Source: an uncultured Prochlorococcus sp. (GTDB lineage Bacteria; Cyanobacteriota; Cyanobacteriia; PCC-6307; Cyanobiaceae). Taken from it: 64,000 nt of DNA. A model generated the notes under the pieces. It worked only from the letters and a program-made list of their open reading frames with translations, had not been told where the DNA came from and did not search any database. Below, one piece after another: positions 56,262 to 64,000 of this stretch. Positions within the stretch are counted from its first letter, which is position 1; the number at the start of each line of letters is the position of its first letter. The position numbers and the translations under genes are program-made. The stretch is from positions 124,001 to 188,000 of the forward strand of contig CACOMD010000001.1 of NCBI GenBank assembly GCA_902628235.1, in the 5' to 3' direction.

Positions 56262-56900
56262 ATGATGAAGTTTAAAAAGTTCCTTTTAATATCTCTATGT
56301 GTATTAGCTGCAATCCTTTTTTATTATTATATAGTCATTGAGTGGAAAGAGGAGATTAATCAGATTGTTCAGAGTATGGGTCCATGGGCACCTATAGGAA
56401 TATTTATCCTAAGAGGTATTAGTACAATCTTTCCAGTAATTTCAAATCTACCATATGCAATTCTTGCAGGAACTGTTCTTAATTTCAAAACTGCCTATTT
56501 AACAATATTTCTTTCTGATTTTATTTCATGCCAAATTGCTTTCTTAATAGCAAGAAAGTTAGGGAGAGATCCAGTAAAAAGATTAGTTGGGAATAAGGCA
56601 ATGAAGAGAATTGAAAGTTTTAATGAAAATCAACTTGAGGGAAATTTCTTTTTAATGACTGGAGTATTAATGACAGGACTTTTTGATTTTCTTAGTTATG
56701 GATTAGGCCTAGGTGGAACCAAATGGCGAATATTTACTTTTTCTTTGCTCCTCTGTCTTGTGATATTTGATGCTGTAGCTGTCGCAGTAGGGGCAGGTTT
56801 AGCTGATGCGGTTTATATAGGTTTTGCAATGATAGGAATGTTTGGACTTGCCATAATTACTGGTTTAATTAAAAAAAGGGTTTCAATATCAAATAGATAA
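56262..56900 (+). CDS. TVP38/TMEM64-family (VTT) membrane protein
   Basis: A 212-residue membrane protein with about six spans. The VTT core shows SNLPYAILAGTVLNFKTAYL and IACQIAFLIARKLGRDPV-like segments (read here as SCQIAFLIARKLGRDPVKRL). The family is related to DedA and to lipid scramblases, and is thought to handle lipids or transport; the substrate is unknown. It follows a gap of about 250 bases and is not clearly linked to neighbours. Confidence 0.75.
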   Translation: MMKFKKFLLISLCVLAAILFYYYIVIEWKEEINQIVQSMGPWAPIGIFILRGISTIFPVISNLPYAILAGTVLNFKTAYLTIFLSDFISCQIAFLIARKLGRDPVKRLVGNKAMKRIESFNENQLEGNFFLMTGVLMTGLFDFLSYGLGLGGTKWRIFTFSLLLCLVIFDAVAVAVGAGLADAVYIGFAMIGMFGLAIITGLIKKRVSISNR

Positions 56901-57112
56901 TATGAAAATTTCTTCAGAATTTAGGTAAATATAAAATTATTTGCCCAAACTTTCTCTGTAAAGAATTTAGTCTTTATAAATAATCTGTATTTCTCAGAAT
57001 TATCTTCACTAACTAATTTAAATATAAAAGATATGACATTTTGCAAAAAAAATTTTTGATGGTATAAATTTATGCAAGAATATGTAGTTGTAAAAGAAAT
57101 TGAAATTAACGA

Positions 57113-57292
57113 ATGACCCAATTTAGACCGACATCTTATAAGCGTCCTGGAGAACAAATATCAACTACACCATCTGGAACTAAAATAACTTCTGCTAAAA
57201 ATTTAATGATAGATTCAATGGTAAGAATGATTCAAAAAGCGACAAATCATTCAGTGGAAGAAAAACTTGAAGAAGAATTTAATAACAATTAA
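57113..57292 (+). CDS. Small protein upstream of cpeS, 59 aa
   Basis: Missing from the ORF track. It begins MTQFRPTSYKRPGEQISTTP, a disordered N-terminus, followed by a helix (AKNLMIDSMVRMIQKATN) and an acidic end. It overlaps the beginning of cpeS by 26 bases and so is probably cotranscribed with it. A role with the phycoerythrin remnant is possible but not shown. Confidence 0.6.
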   Translation: MTQFRPTSYKRPGEQISTTPSGTKITSAKNLMIDSMVRMIQKATNHSVEEKLEEEFNNN

Positions 57293-57806
57293 AGAATTTA
57301 TTGATAATAGTATTGGGGAGTGGAAATCTATAAGGAGCACACACACTTTAGCTTTCCAAGAATTTGAAAATACTAACAGCAGCTTAAAAATCTCATATCA
57401 AAGTATAAGCAGTAACAAGGTCTTAGAAATTAAAAATAAATTTAACTCCTCTATGGATATTTCATTCGCAATTAAAATTACATGGAAATCTTTAAGTGAA
57501 TGGGCAACTGAAAATAAATCTCACGAAAGTAATACAATTTTAATTTTTGTTCCAAAAGATGAATTTTCAGGAATATTAATAAAGGAGAAGGGATATGCAG
57601 AGCAAATACCTTCATCTTCTCGATATATTATGGACGAAAGCAATACTTTTAATATTCATACCGAATATAACTCAACTATAAGTGAGGAAAAAATTTGGTT
57701 TCTATCTAAAAATGTTCGCTCTAGATATTCAGTTATTAAAAATAAAATAAATAAGGGGATTTTGCAAACATCCCATGCTACTGAAATAAGAAAAATAATT
57801 ACTTAA
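57267..57806 (+). CDS. cpeS: CpeS-like phycobiliprotein lyase
   Basis: A 179-residue lipocalin-fold enzyme that attaches a bilin to a cysteine of phycobiliproteins. It is recognised by the N-terminal pattern EFIDNSIGEWKSIRSTHTLA and the C-terminal KIWFLSKNVRSRYSVI. Read from a TTG start, since no ATG fits. It converges with the phycoerythrin beta gene (8-base overlap at the 3' ends), the expected partner. In high-light Prochlorococcus this lyase has been reported to charge the degenerate beta subunit. Confidence 0.82.
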   Translation: MKKNLITIKEFIDNSIGEWKSIRSTHTLAFQEFENTNSSLKISYQSISSNKVLEIKNKFNSSMDISFAIKITWKSLSEWATENKSHESNTILIFVPKDEFSGILIKEKGYAEQIPSSSRYIMDESNTFNIHTEYNSTISEEKIWFLSKNVRSRYSVIKNKINKGILQTSHATEIRKIIT

Positions 57807-58326
57807 GTAAATTGACTATTTTCTCAAAATAAATTCTAGTTTCATTAATTAGATTTGACATTATAATTTTGTTTTCAGCAGTTAAATTCATTGTGGTTTT
57901 TATATCAGATATAGTTGCATCTCTAATCAGCTCTACAACCCGTATTGCGTTAGTGAGAGGCACACCTAAAGATAAATAAGTATTTTTAAGATCTTTTAAG
58001 CAGCTTTTTTCTAAAATAGAATTATCGTTAGTAATTAATAAATAAGTAACATATCTAAGAATAATTTCACCATCTCTTAAGCAGACAGACATCTTGTTTG
58101 TAGTATTAATTGAATTATTTGAATTTAAAGAATCTTCATTCTCACAAATCATCGCTGTAACAGCATCTGCAGCAATAGCATGTGAATTAATTGTTATTGA
58201 ATTAATTGCATCCAATCTGGTATTTGCAGTATTTACAAATTCTTGAATACTTTCAAAATTGTTATCAAGAAAATTTGAAATTTGAAGATGTTTTGCAACA
58301 AGTTTATTATCGCTAAGATTTGGCAT
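57799..58326 (-). CDS. cpeB: Degenerate phycoerythrin beta subunit
   Basis: A 175-residue globin-fold subunit. Diagnostic parts are ANTRLDAINSITINSHA, DAVTAMICEN and CLRDGEIILRYVTYLLI. The cysteine at position 82, the single conserved bilin site, is retained. The upstream site normally in NASC reads NSHA, and no cysteine matches the C-terminal site. No alpha subunit or rod linker was seen here. High-light Prochlorococcus keep only this remnant, which may act as a light sensor rather than an antenna. Confidence 0.88.
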   Translation of the reverse strand: MPNLSDNKLVAKHLQISNFLDNNFESIQEFVNTANTRLDAINSITINSHAIAADAVTAMICENEDSLNSNNSINTTNKMSVCLRDGEIILRYVTYLLITNDNSILEKSCLKDLKNTYLSLGVPLTNAIRVVELIRDATISDIKTTMNLTAENKIIMSNLINETRIYFEKIVNLLK

Positions 58327-58545
58327 CCTTTTAAATCGGAAGTAATTTCAGTCACTTATATAAAAGGGACTTTATAACAATAGTACAAACTCTTTATTTT
58401 TAAACCTTAATAAAGCGATAAAGCAACTCTTCTTAATGAAAAAAAGAAGATAAAACTATAAACTTTGATATTTATAAAAAATTATATATAGTAAAATTTT
58501 CTGAATAATACGCTATGGTAATCACATAATGGCATTAATTAAATT

Positions 58546-58752
58546 TTGGATAAGAAAGACATCCTATTATCAAAAAAATTGATTTCTTCCTATAAAGAAA
58601 GGTTAGAAAATGAAATTATTAATAGAAGTAATAAGTTAAGAATACCTCAGAAATTATTCCAAGAAATTATCGAAAATAATTCTGAGATTAATGAATTAAA
58701 AACAATATTAAAAAGTTTAGAAACACCCCCATCTTCAAGAGTAGAAGGTTAA
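58546..58752 (+). CDS. Small helical hypothetical protein, 68 aa
   Basis: A charged helical protein (LLSKKLISSYKERLENEII) read from a TTG start, ending in a loose polar tail (TPPSSRVEG). It lies 21 bases before the UvrD-family helicase gene on the same strand and may be coupled to it. No domain recognised. Confidence 0.5.
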   Translation: MDKKDILLSKKLISSYKERLENEIINRSNKLRIPQKLFQEIIENNSEINELKTILKSLETPPSSRVEG

Positions 58753-58773
58753 TCCTTTTTTATAATTTAAACT

Positions 58774-61182
58774 GTGTCTCCACAAAACAATTTCCTTTTT
58801 GAATCACTTAATAAAGAACAATTTGAAGCTGTAAATCATGTTTATGGACCATTACTTGTAGTAGCCGGTGCTGGTAGTGGAAAGACTAAAGCTCTTACTC
58901 ATAGAATCGCTAATTTAATTGAAAATAATCAAGTAAATCCATACAACATTTTAGCAGTGACTTTTACCAACAAAGCGGCTAAAGAGATGAAACAAAGACT
59001 TGAAATCATACTTGCAAAAGAGCTTGCAACTATACGCTTTGGTCAGCCATGGTCAACATTAAAAGAATTTGATCAAAATCAACTGAGAACTGCTATACAT
59101 CAAGAAAGATTGCAAGACTTATGGATAGGGACATTTCATTCACTATTTTCGAGATTATTAAGATTTGATATTGATAAATATAAAGATCCAGATGGCCTTT
59201 CATGGAACAGACAATTTTCAATATATGACGAAATAGATTCCCAAACTCTTTTAAAGGAGATTATTACCAAAGAGATGCAATTAGATCCAAAAAAATTCAA
59301 CCCAAAAAAAATAAAATGGGCCATTAGTAATGCCAAGAATCAATGTTTAACTCCAAAAGAACTTGAAGAAAAATCTGAAAATCAAATCGATAAACTTATT
59401 GCCGATGCATATATGAGATATAGGATTGCACTTTCAAGAAACAATGCTCTTGATTTTGATGATCTATTATTATTACCAGTATTTTTATTAAAGCAAAATC
59501 ATAAAGTTAGAGAATATTGGCATAAAAGATTTATGCATATTCTTATTGATGAATATCAAGATACAAATAGAACCCAATATGAGCTTATTAAATTAATTAC
59601 AACTGGGAATACAGATTCAGAACAATTCTTTGAATGGAAAGATAGATCAATATTTGTTGTTGGTGATGCAGATCAAAGTATATACAGCTTTAGAGCTGCA
59701 GATTTCAGAATACTAATTGGTTTTAAAGAAGATTTTAAAAATAAACCAAATGATAAAAGTGATTGCGTTATAAAATTAGAAAATAACTATCGATCGACAT
59801 CAAATATCCTTAGTGCAGCAAATTCATTAATTGAAAATAATACTGAAAGAATAGAAAAAGTACTAAAAGCAACCAAAAGCGATGGAGAGCCATTAAAACT
59901 AATAAGCTGTGATGATGAGATATCCGAAGCAGAAGCCATTACGAGTAAAATAAAAAATTTAAGTAGTAAGAACAATTCACCAAATTGGAGTAAATTCGCA
60001 ATTTTGTATAGAACCAGAGCTCAGTCAAGAGTGATGGAAGAATCTTTAGTTAGGTGGAGGATTCCTTACACCATTTATGGAGGATTACGTTTTTATGATC
60101 GCAAAGAGATAAAGGATGCTATTGCATATTTAAAAGTTCTTATAAATAATGCAGATAATATTAGTCTTTTAAGGATTATCAATGTTCCTAGGAGAGGTAT
60201 AGGTAAAACCACAATAGAGAAACTTAATGAGATAGCTAATAAACTGGAATTACCTTTGTGGGAAGTTATTAATAATAAAGAGTGTTTAATCTCTACTATA
60301 GGAAGATCTTCAAAAGGAATAAATCAATTTACAGAAATGATGAATGAATTAATTTGTTATGTAGAGAATTCAGGTCCATCTCAACTCTTACAATTAATCC
60401 TAGAAAAAAGTGGATATCTTAATGAATTAATCATGAGTGGAACTGATGAGTCAGAGGATAGAAGAAACAATCTCCAAGAATTGGTCAATGCTGCTATTCA
60501 ATATGAGGAGGAAACTGATGATGGAGATGCTGAGGGTTTTTTAGCTACTGCTGCTCTAACTACTGACAGCGATGATAATAAAAAAAATGTATCAAATTCT
60601 GTTACTTTAATGACTTTGCATAATAGTAAGGGCTTGGAATTTCAAAATGTTTTCATAACAGGACTTGAGCAAGGTCTTTTCCCGAGCTATAGGTCGATTG
60701 ATACACCATCATTATTAGAAGAAGAGAGAAGATTATGTTATGTAGGACTAACTAGAGCTAAAGAAAGACTATTTTTAACTCATGCTAGAGAGAGAAGATT
60801 ATGGGGAGGAAATAGAGAAGTTACAATACCTTCTATATTTCTTCAAGAGATTCCAGAAGAATTAATTGATGGAGAGATACCTCAGAGTGGTGGAATTTCG
60901 TTAAAAAGAGATTTTCATTTAGATCGTTTAACAAGAGTTGATCGAAATAATAATTCTGTTAAAAATACGCCGATTAATTCTGTTAGAAGACTTTATTCTG
61001 GTCCTACTAAAGGAGAAAAATGGAAACTTGGAGATCAGTTATTACATTCAAAATTTGGTAAGGGCGAAATTATTCATATTTTTGGAAGTGGAGAAAGAAT
61101 TTCATTAGCAGTTAAATTTGGTGATAAAGGTAGTAAAATCCTAGATCCACGAATCGCACCAATAAGGTCTATTAATTCTTAA
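58774..61182 (+). CDS. UvrD/PcrA-type DNA helicase
   Basis: An 802-residue superfamily 1A helicase. Motif I is VAGAGSGKTKALTHR, the DEAD-box-like motif II is DEYQDTN, motif III is VGDADQSIYSFRAAD and motifs V and VI are LMTLHNSKGLEFQNVF and YVGLTRAKERLF. The last 50 residues (GDQLLHSKFGKGEII) form the small C-terminal domain of PcrA/UvrD that contacts RNA polymerase. It unwinds DNA in repair and at stalled forks. The start is GTG. CCA-adding enzyme follows after six bases. Confidence 0.93.
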   Translation: MSPQNNFLFESLNKEQFEAVNHVYGPLLVVAGAGSGKTKALTHRIANLIENNQVNPYNILAVTFTNKAAKEMKQRLEIILAKELATIRFGQPWSTLKEFDQNQLRTAIHQERLQDLWIGTFHSLFSRLLRFDIDKYKDPDGLSWNRQFSIYDEIDSQTLLKEIITKEMQLDPKKFNPKKIKWAISNAKNQCLTPKELEEKSENQIDKLIADAYMRYRIALSRNNALDFDDLLLLPVFLLKQNHKVREYWHKRFMHILIDEYQDTNRTQYELIKLITTGNTDSEQFFEWKDRSIFVVGDADQSIYSFRAADFRILIGFKEDFKNKPNDKSDCVIKLENNYRSTSNILSAANSLIENNTERIEKVLKATKSDGEPLKLISCDDEISEAEAITSKIKNLSSKNNSPNWSKFAILYRTRAQSRVMEESLVRWRIPYTIYGGLRFYDRKEIKDAIAYLKVLINNADNISLLRIINVPRRGIGKTTIEKLNEIANKLELPLWEVINNKECLISTIGRSSKGINQFTEMMNELICYVENSGPSQLLQLILEKSGYLNELIMSGTDESEDRRNNLQELVNAAIQYEEETDDGDAEGFLATAALTTDSDDNKKNVSNSVTLMTLHNSKGLEFQNVFITGLEQGLFPSYRSIDTPSLLEEERRLCYVGLTRAKERLFLTHARERRLWGGNREVTIPSIFLQEIPEELIDGEIPQSGGISLKRDFHLDRLTRVDRNNNSVKNTPINSVRRLYSGPTKGEKWKLGDQLLHSKFGKGEIIHIFGSGERISLAVKFGDKGSKILDPRIAPIRSINS

Positions 61183-61188
61183 TTAAAT

Positions 61189-62436
61189 ATGGATAATTTA
61201 AATTCATATCTTTATGGAGAATTAAAGAATATACCTTTTAATCTGTTCACAATTCTTACAAGTTACTTAGAAATCCACAAAGATATAAAAGTTGCATTTG
61301 TAGGAGGCTATATAAGAGATTTACTAATTAAAAAATTTCATTCAAATCATTTATTAAAAAGTCTAGATTACGATCTTATTATTGAAGGATCGTCATTATC
61401 GTTGGCAAGATTTATAAAAAAAAATATTAAAAATGTAAAAATTTGTTTGATAAAAGAATTCGAACTTTACAATACTGTAGAAATAAATATTGACAATATT
61501 AAAGTTGATATCGCTTCTGCTAGAGAGGAAAAATATCTTGCCGCTGGATTAAATCCTGCAGTATTTGATTCAAGTATTGAAGATGACTTAAAAAGAAGAG
61601 ACTTTAGTATAAATTCAATCGCTTATGAAATTTCAGAGAAGAAGTTATATGATCCATTTAATGGTATAGAGCATATTAAAAAAAAGGAGCTTAATCTTTT
61701 ACATGAAAACAGCATCAAAGATGATCCAAGTAGATTATTAAGATGTTCAAAATATGCAACAAGATTTGGTTTTAAGATATCAAAAGATTCTTTACATCAG
61801 GCACAAATAGTCCTTAATAAATGGCCATGGAAATACACTAAAAATAAGTATGGTTTTAAATTCCCACCAGGTATAAGTATAAGAATAAGAATGGAACTTA
61901 CTGAAATATTTAAATATGATGATTTAGCAGAAATACTTAAAACTTTAGAAGAATGGAAAGTTTTATCAATATTAAATGAAAATATAAAACTTCATAATAA
62001 ATTTATCAGAGGTTTAAATTGGATAAAAAGGCTCAATGGAAACTATATTCTTTTTCTAATTAAAGATTCAAAATCATTAGAAATAATTTCAGATAGATTT
62101 TTAATAAATCAAAAAGAGAAAAAACATTTAAAAGAATTCTTAGAAATAAGAAATTCTTTACTAGAAAATGAAAAGTCTTTTTATAAATTTTCTCCATCAA
62201 GCTGGACCAATTTTATTGAAGAAAAGAATTTAGATACTGAAACCGTAAAGTTAATTATTTGTGATGGAGGTAAATTTTGGCGTAATTTTTTAAGATGGTT
62301 GCTTACTTATAGATATATACAAAGTGACAAGAATGGAAAGATATTAAAAGAGGAGGGCTGGAAACCTGGGAAAGAGATGGGAGATGAGCTGAAAAGATTA
62401 AGATTTATACAAATAGATAACCTAAGGAAGTATTAA
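61189..62436 (+). CDS. cca: CCA tRNA nucleotidyltransferase / poly(A) polymerase family
   Basis: A 415-residue class II nucleotidyltransferase. The catalytic domain carries VGGYIRDLLIK, LDYDLIIEGSS with the two metal-binding aspartates and RRDFSINSIAYEI. DDPSRLLRCSKYATRFGF lies in the neck domain. It adds or repairs CCA ends of tRNAs; some relatives add poly(A). It has no C-terminal HD domain. It follows the helicase by six bases and overlaps the convergent selD by four. Confidence 0.88.
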   Translation: MDNLNSYLYGELKNIPFNLFTILTSYLEIHKDIKVAFVGGYIRDLLIKKFHSNHLLKSLDYDLIIEGSSLSLARFIKKNIKNVKICLIKEFELYNTVEINIDNIKVDIASAREEKYLAAGLNPAVFDSSIEDDLKRRDFSINSIAYEISEKKLYDPFNGIEHIKKKELNLLHENSIKDDPSRLLRCSKYATRFGFKISKDSLHQAQIVLNKWPWKYTKNKYGFKFPPGISIRIRMELTEIFKYDDLAEILKTLEEWKVLSILNENIKLHNKFIRGLNWIKRLNGNYILFLIKDSKSLEIISDRFLINQKEKKHLKEFLEIRNSLLENEKSFYKFSPSSWTNFIEEKNLDTETVKLIICDGGKFWRNFLRWLLTYRYIQSDKNGKILKEEGWKPGKEMGDELKRLRFIQIDNLRKY

Positions 62437-64000
62437 TTATTCTTAATATCCACTATCCCAACTTTATACCAACTGTTATCAAGATATTTCTCAAATTTCT
62501 CACTACAACTTATTAATAAAGGACCACAAGTTTGTGGATCGCACAATAGTTTTTTTATTGTTTTCCCCTCTTCAGGAGTAATGCTGTTCCCCAGAACAAA
62601 ATCAATGATTGGTTCATCATATTTGTATCTTAAAAAATCTAAAATTTTATAATTTTCCTCAAACAAGGAACTTTTAATTCCTTTATTTATTAAATCAATT
62701 ACACCTGGATAAGCTTCAAATGAATTCAGATTCAAAACGACCTTGATATCTTCAAGATTTTCTTTTCTTCTATTTATATTAGTTGCCTGAATCATTTCAT
62801 TCAGATGACCTAAAAATCCATAACCAGTAATATCAGTAGCTGCATTAACTATTTGAATTTCAAACTTTTCTTGAATACTGTGAATATTTTCAACTAATTT
62901 TTGCTGACTAGAAACTAAATTTTTAAAAATCTCACCATAACTTTCATACACATTTGTATTTTGCATACATGCTGCAAAAAAAATACCCACTCCCAAAGGT
63001 CTTGACATTAGAAGAACATCTCCAGGCTTCATCCCATATTTATTCCAGGGGTTTTGGTCCGCTTTTAATACACCTTGTACTGATAGAGCCAGTTCAACTC
63101 CAAGAGTATAAGGCTTATGTGAATAATTTCTTGATTCAAAAGTATGTCCTCCTATTATTTCTGCTCCTAACTCATCAAAGATAGATCTTATACCATCAAG
63201 ACTTTGAGAAAAAATATATTTCTGAAAACCATTTTCAATCTTAGGAATTGATATTAAAACTTGTCCAGATATCAATTTGGCTCCGCAAGCCCATAAATCA
63301 GAACATGCATGTAATGCAGTGATTTTTGCATTTAACCAAGGATCACTTACTAGCGAAGGGAAACCATCTACACTCTCAAAAATAATATCTTTATCACTTC
63401 TATATATTTCAGAAGCATCTTCTGGGAATTCAGTAAATGCTTTTAACTGTGAATTTATTAATGATTCATTAAGTACATTTTGAGGAATTTTTGCAGCACA
63501 ACCCCTGCAATCCATAACATCAAAATTTGAGTTACTTTCATTAAAGTTCATCAAAGGTTTTTTGAATTGTTGCAAAAAGTTAGTATCTAAAATATTTTTT
63601 AAAACCCAAAACAGACGAGATGGACCTACTACTAATTTCCCATAAATAGCAAAAGCCATTGGTTGATTATTATTAAATAAATTAACTATTTGTAAACCGC
63701 GTTTTTGAGGGAACCATTTCCTCAAATCTTTATTAACAAAATCATTATTTATATTATTGCATAGAGTTTTAGATGATTTAACGGCTATTATCCCCGATGA
63801 TTTTCGTTTATTGATTCCAACAGAGGCACAATCACCTACAGCATATATATTTAAAAAATCTTTTGCTCTTAAATATTGATTAGTAATAATCCTACCTTTA
63901 TTATCTAATTTTAAAATATTATTTTTGATCCAAGAATGTGGACTATTACCAGTACATAAAAGAACTTTCTTATACTCAAAATTCATATCTTCCTTAATTT
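62433..64000 (-). CDS. selD: SelD fused to an NADH-dehydrogenase-like domain, N-terminus off the window
   Basis: The frame is open to the right edge (IKED precedes the track's Met), so only about 520 C-terminal residues are seen. The first part is the end of a type II NADH dehydrogenase-like flavoprotein (LLCTGNSPHSWI, FLNIYAVGDCASVG). The rest is selenide water dikinase: the active-site DCRGCAAKIPQ, ITALHACSDLWACGAK and LGVGIFFAACM. SelD makes selenophosphate from selenide and ATP. Such fusions occur in cyanobacteria. No other selenium genes are in the window. Confidence 0.88.
   Translation of the reverse strand, partial: IKEDMNFEYKKVLLCTGNSPHSWIKNNILKLDNKGRIITNQYLRAKDFLNIYAVGDCASVGINKRKSSGIIAVKSSKTLCNNINNDFVNKDLRKWFPQKRGLQIVNLFNNNQPMAFAIYGKLVVGPSRLFWVLKNILDTNFLQQFKKPLMNFNESNSNFDVMDCRGCAAKIPQNVLNESLINSQLKAFTEFPEDASEIYRSDKDIIFESVDGFPSLVSDPWLNAKITALHACSDLWACGAKLISGQVLISIPKIENGFQKYIFSQSLDGIRSIFDELGAEIIGGHTFESRNYSHKPYTLGVELALSVQGVLKADQNPWNKYGMKPGDVLLMSRPLGVGIFFAACMQNTNVYESYGEIFKNLVSSQQKLVENIHSIQEKFEIQIVNAATDITGYGFLGHLNEMIQATNINRRKENLEDIKVVLNLNSFEAYPGVIDLINKGIKSSLFEENYKILDFLRYKYDEPIIDFVLGNSITPEEGKTIKKLLCDPQTCGPLLISCSEKFEKYLDNSWYKVGIVDIKNN

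Overview
The window looks like the chromosome of a high-light-adapted Prochlorococcus (marine picocyanobacterium). The DNA is very AT-rich and the intergenic gaps are short. Many tiny single-membrane-span proteins are present. The photosystem genes (psaE, psbB, psbT, psbM), petBD and a degenerate phycoerythrin beta subunit with its CpeS lyase are cyanobacterial, and the ribosomal operon carries Ile and Ala tRNAs. The strain assignment is inference; no search was run.

Layout. 0-7 kb: hypothetical genes, a candidate structured RNA with a strong terminator, a tightly overlapping three-gene operon (SABATH-type carboxyl methyltransferase, Glu/Leu/Phe/Val-type dehydrogenase, sarcosine-oxidase-like flavoenzyme) and a back-to-back pair of fluoride channels. 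7-16.5 kb: a glycosyltransferase, ArfB, peroxiredoxin Q, TatA and a dense field of small membrane or unknown proteins, many too short for the supplied ORF track. 16.5-28 kb: TenA-ThiD (thiamin pyrimidine salvage), a CRTISO-like flavoprotein, a GNAT enzyme, an aldehyde dehydrogenase, a LysM protein, PsaE and MutM. 28-33.2 kb: the rRNA operon on the minus strand (16S, tRNA-Ile, tRNA-Ala, 23S, 5S). 33.8-49.4 kb: conserved core genes: invertase, petB-petD, ctpA, an HD hydrolase, minCDE, tRNA-Thr, tsaC/prmC, psbM, psbB-psbT, nrdR, rpsA, metK and a sugar kinase.

49.5-55 kb is an accessory region beginning at tRNA-Phe. The 3' end of that tRNA, its terminator and about 200 downstream bases are duplicated about 1 kb away, which is the footprint of an element inserted at a tRNA. 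Repeats containing GGAATGTTAGTT inverted arms recur, and a diverged copy of part of the unit lies after a 1188-residue autotransporter adhesin that the repeats bracket. A pair of tandem paralogous small proteins follows. No integrase was found. From 55 kb the core genome resumes: an MTH1187-family protein, a TVP38-type membrane protein, CpeS and the CpeB remnant, a UvrD helicase, CCA-adding enzyme and a SelD fused to an NADH-dehydrogenase-like domain that runs off the right edge.

The most interesting items are the tRNA-Phe island with its repeats and autotransporter, the SABATH/dehydrogenase/oxidase operon, the candidate RNA at about 1.04-1.33 kb, and the roughly 20 short genes recovered by hand.
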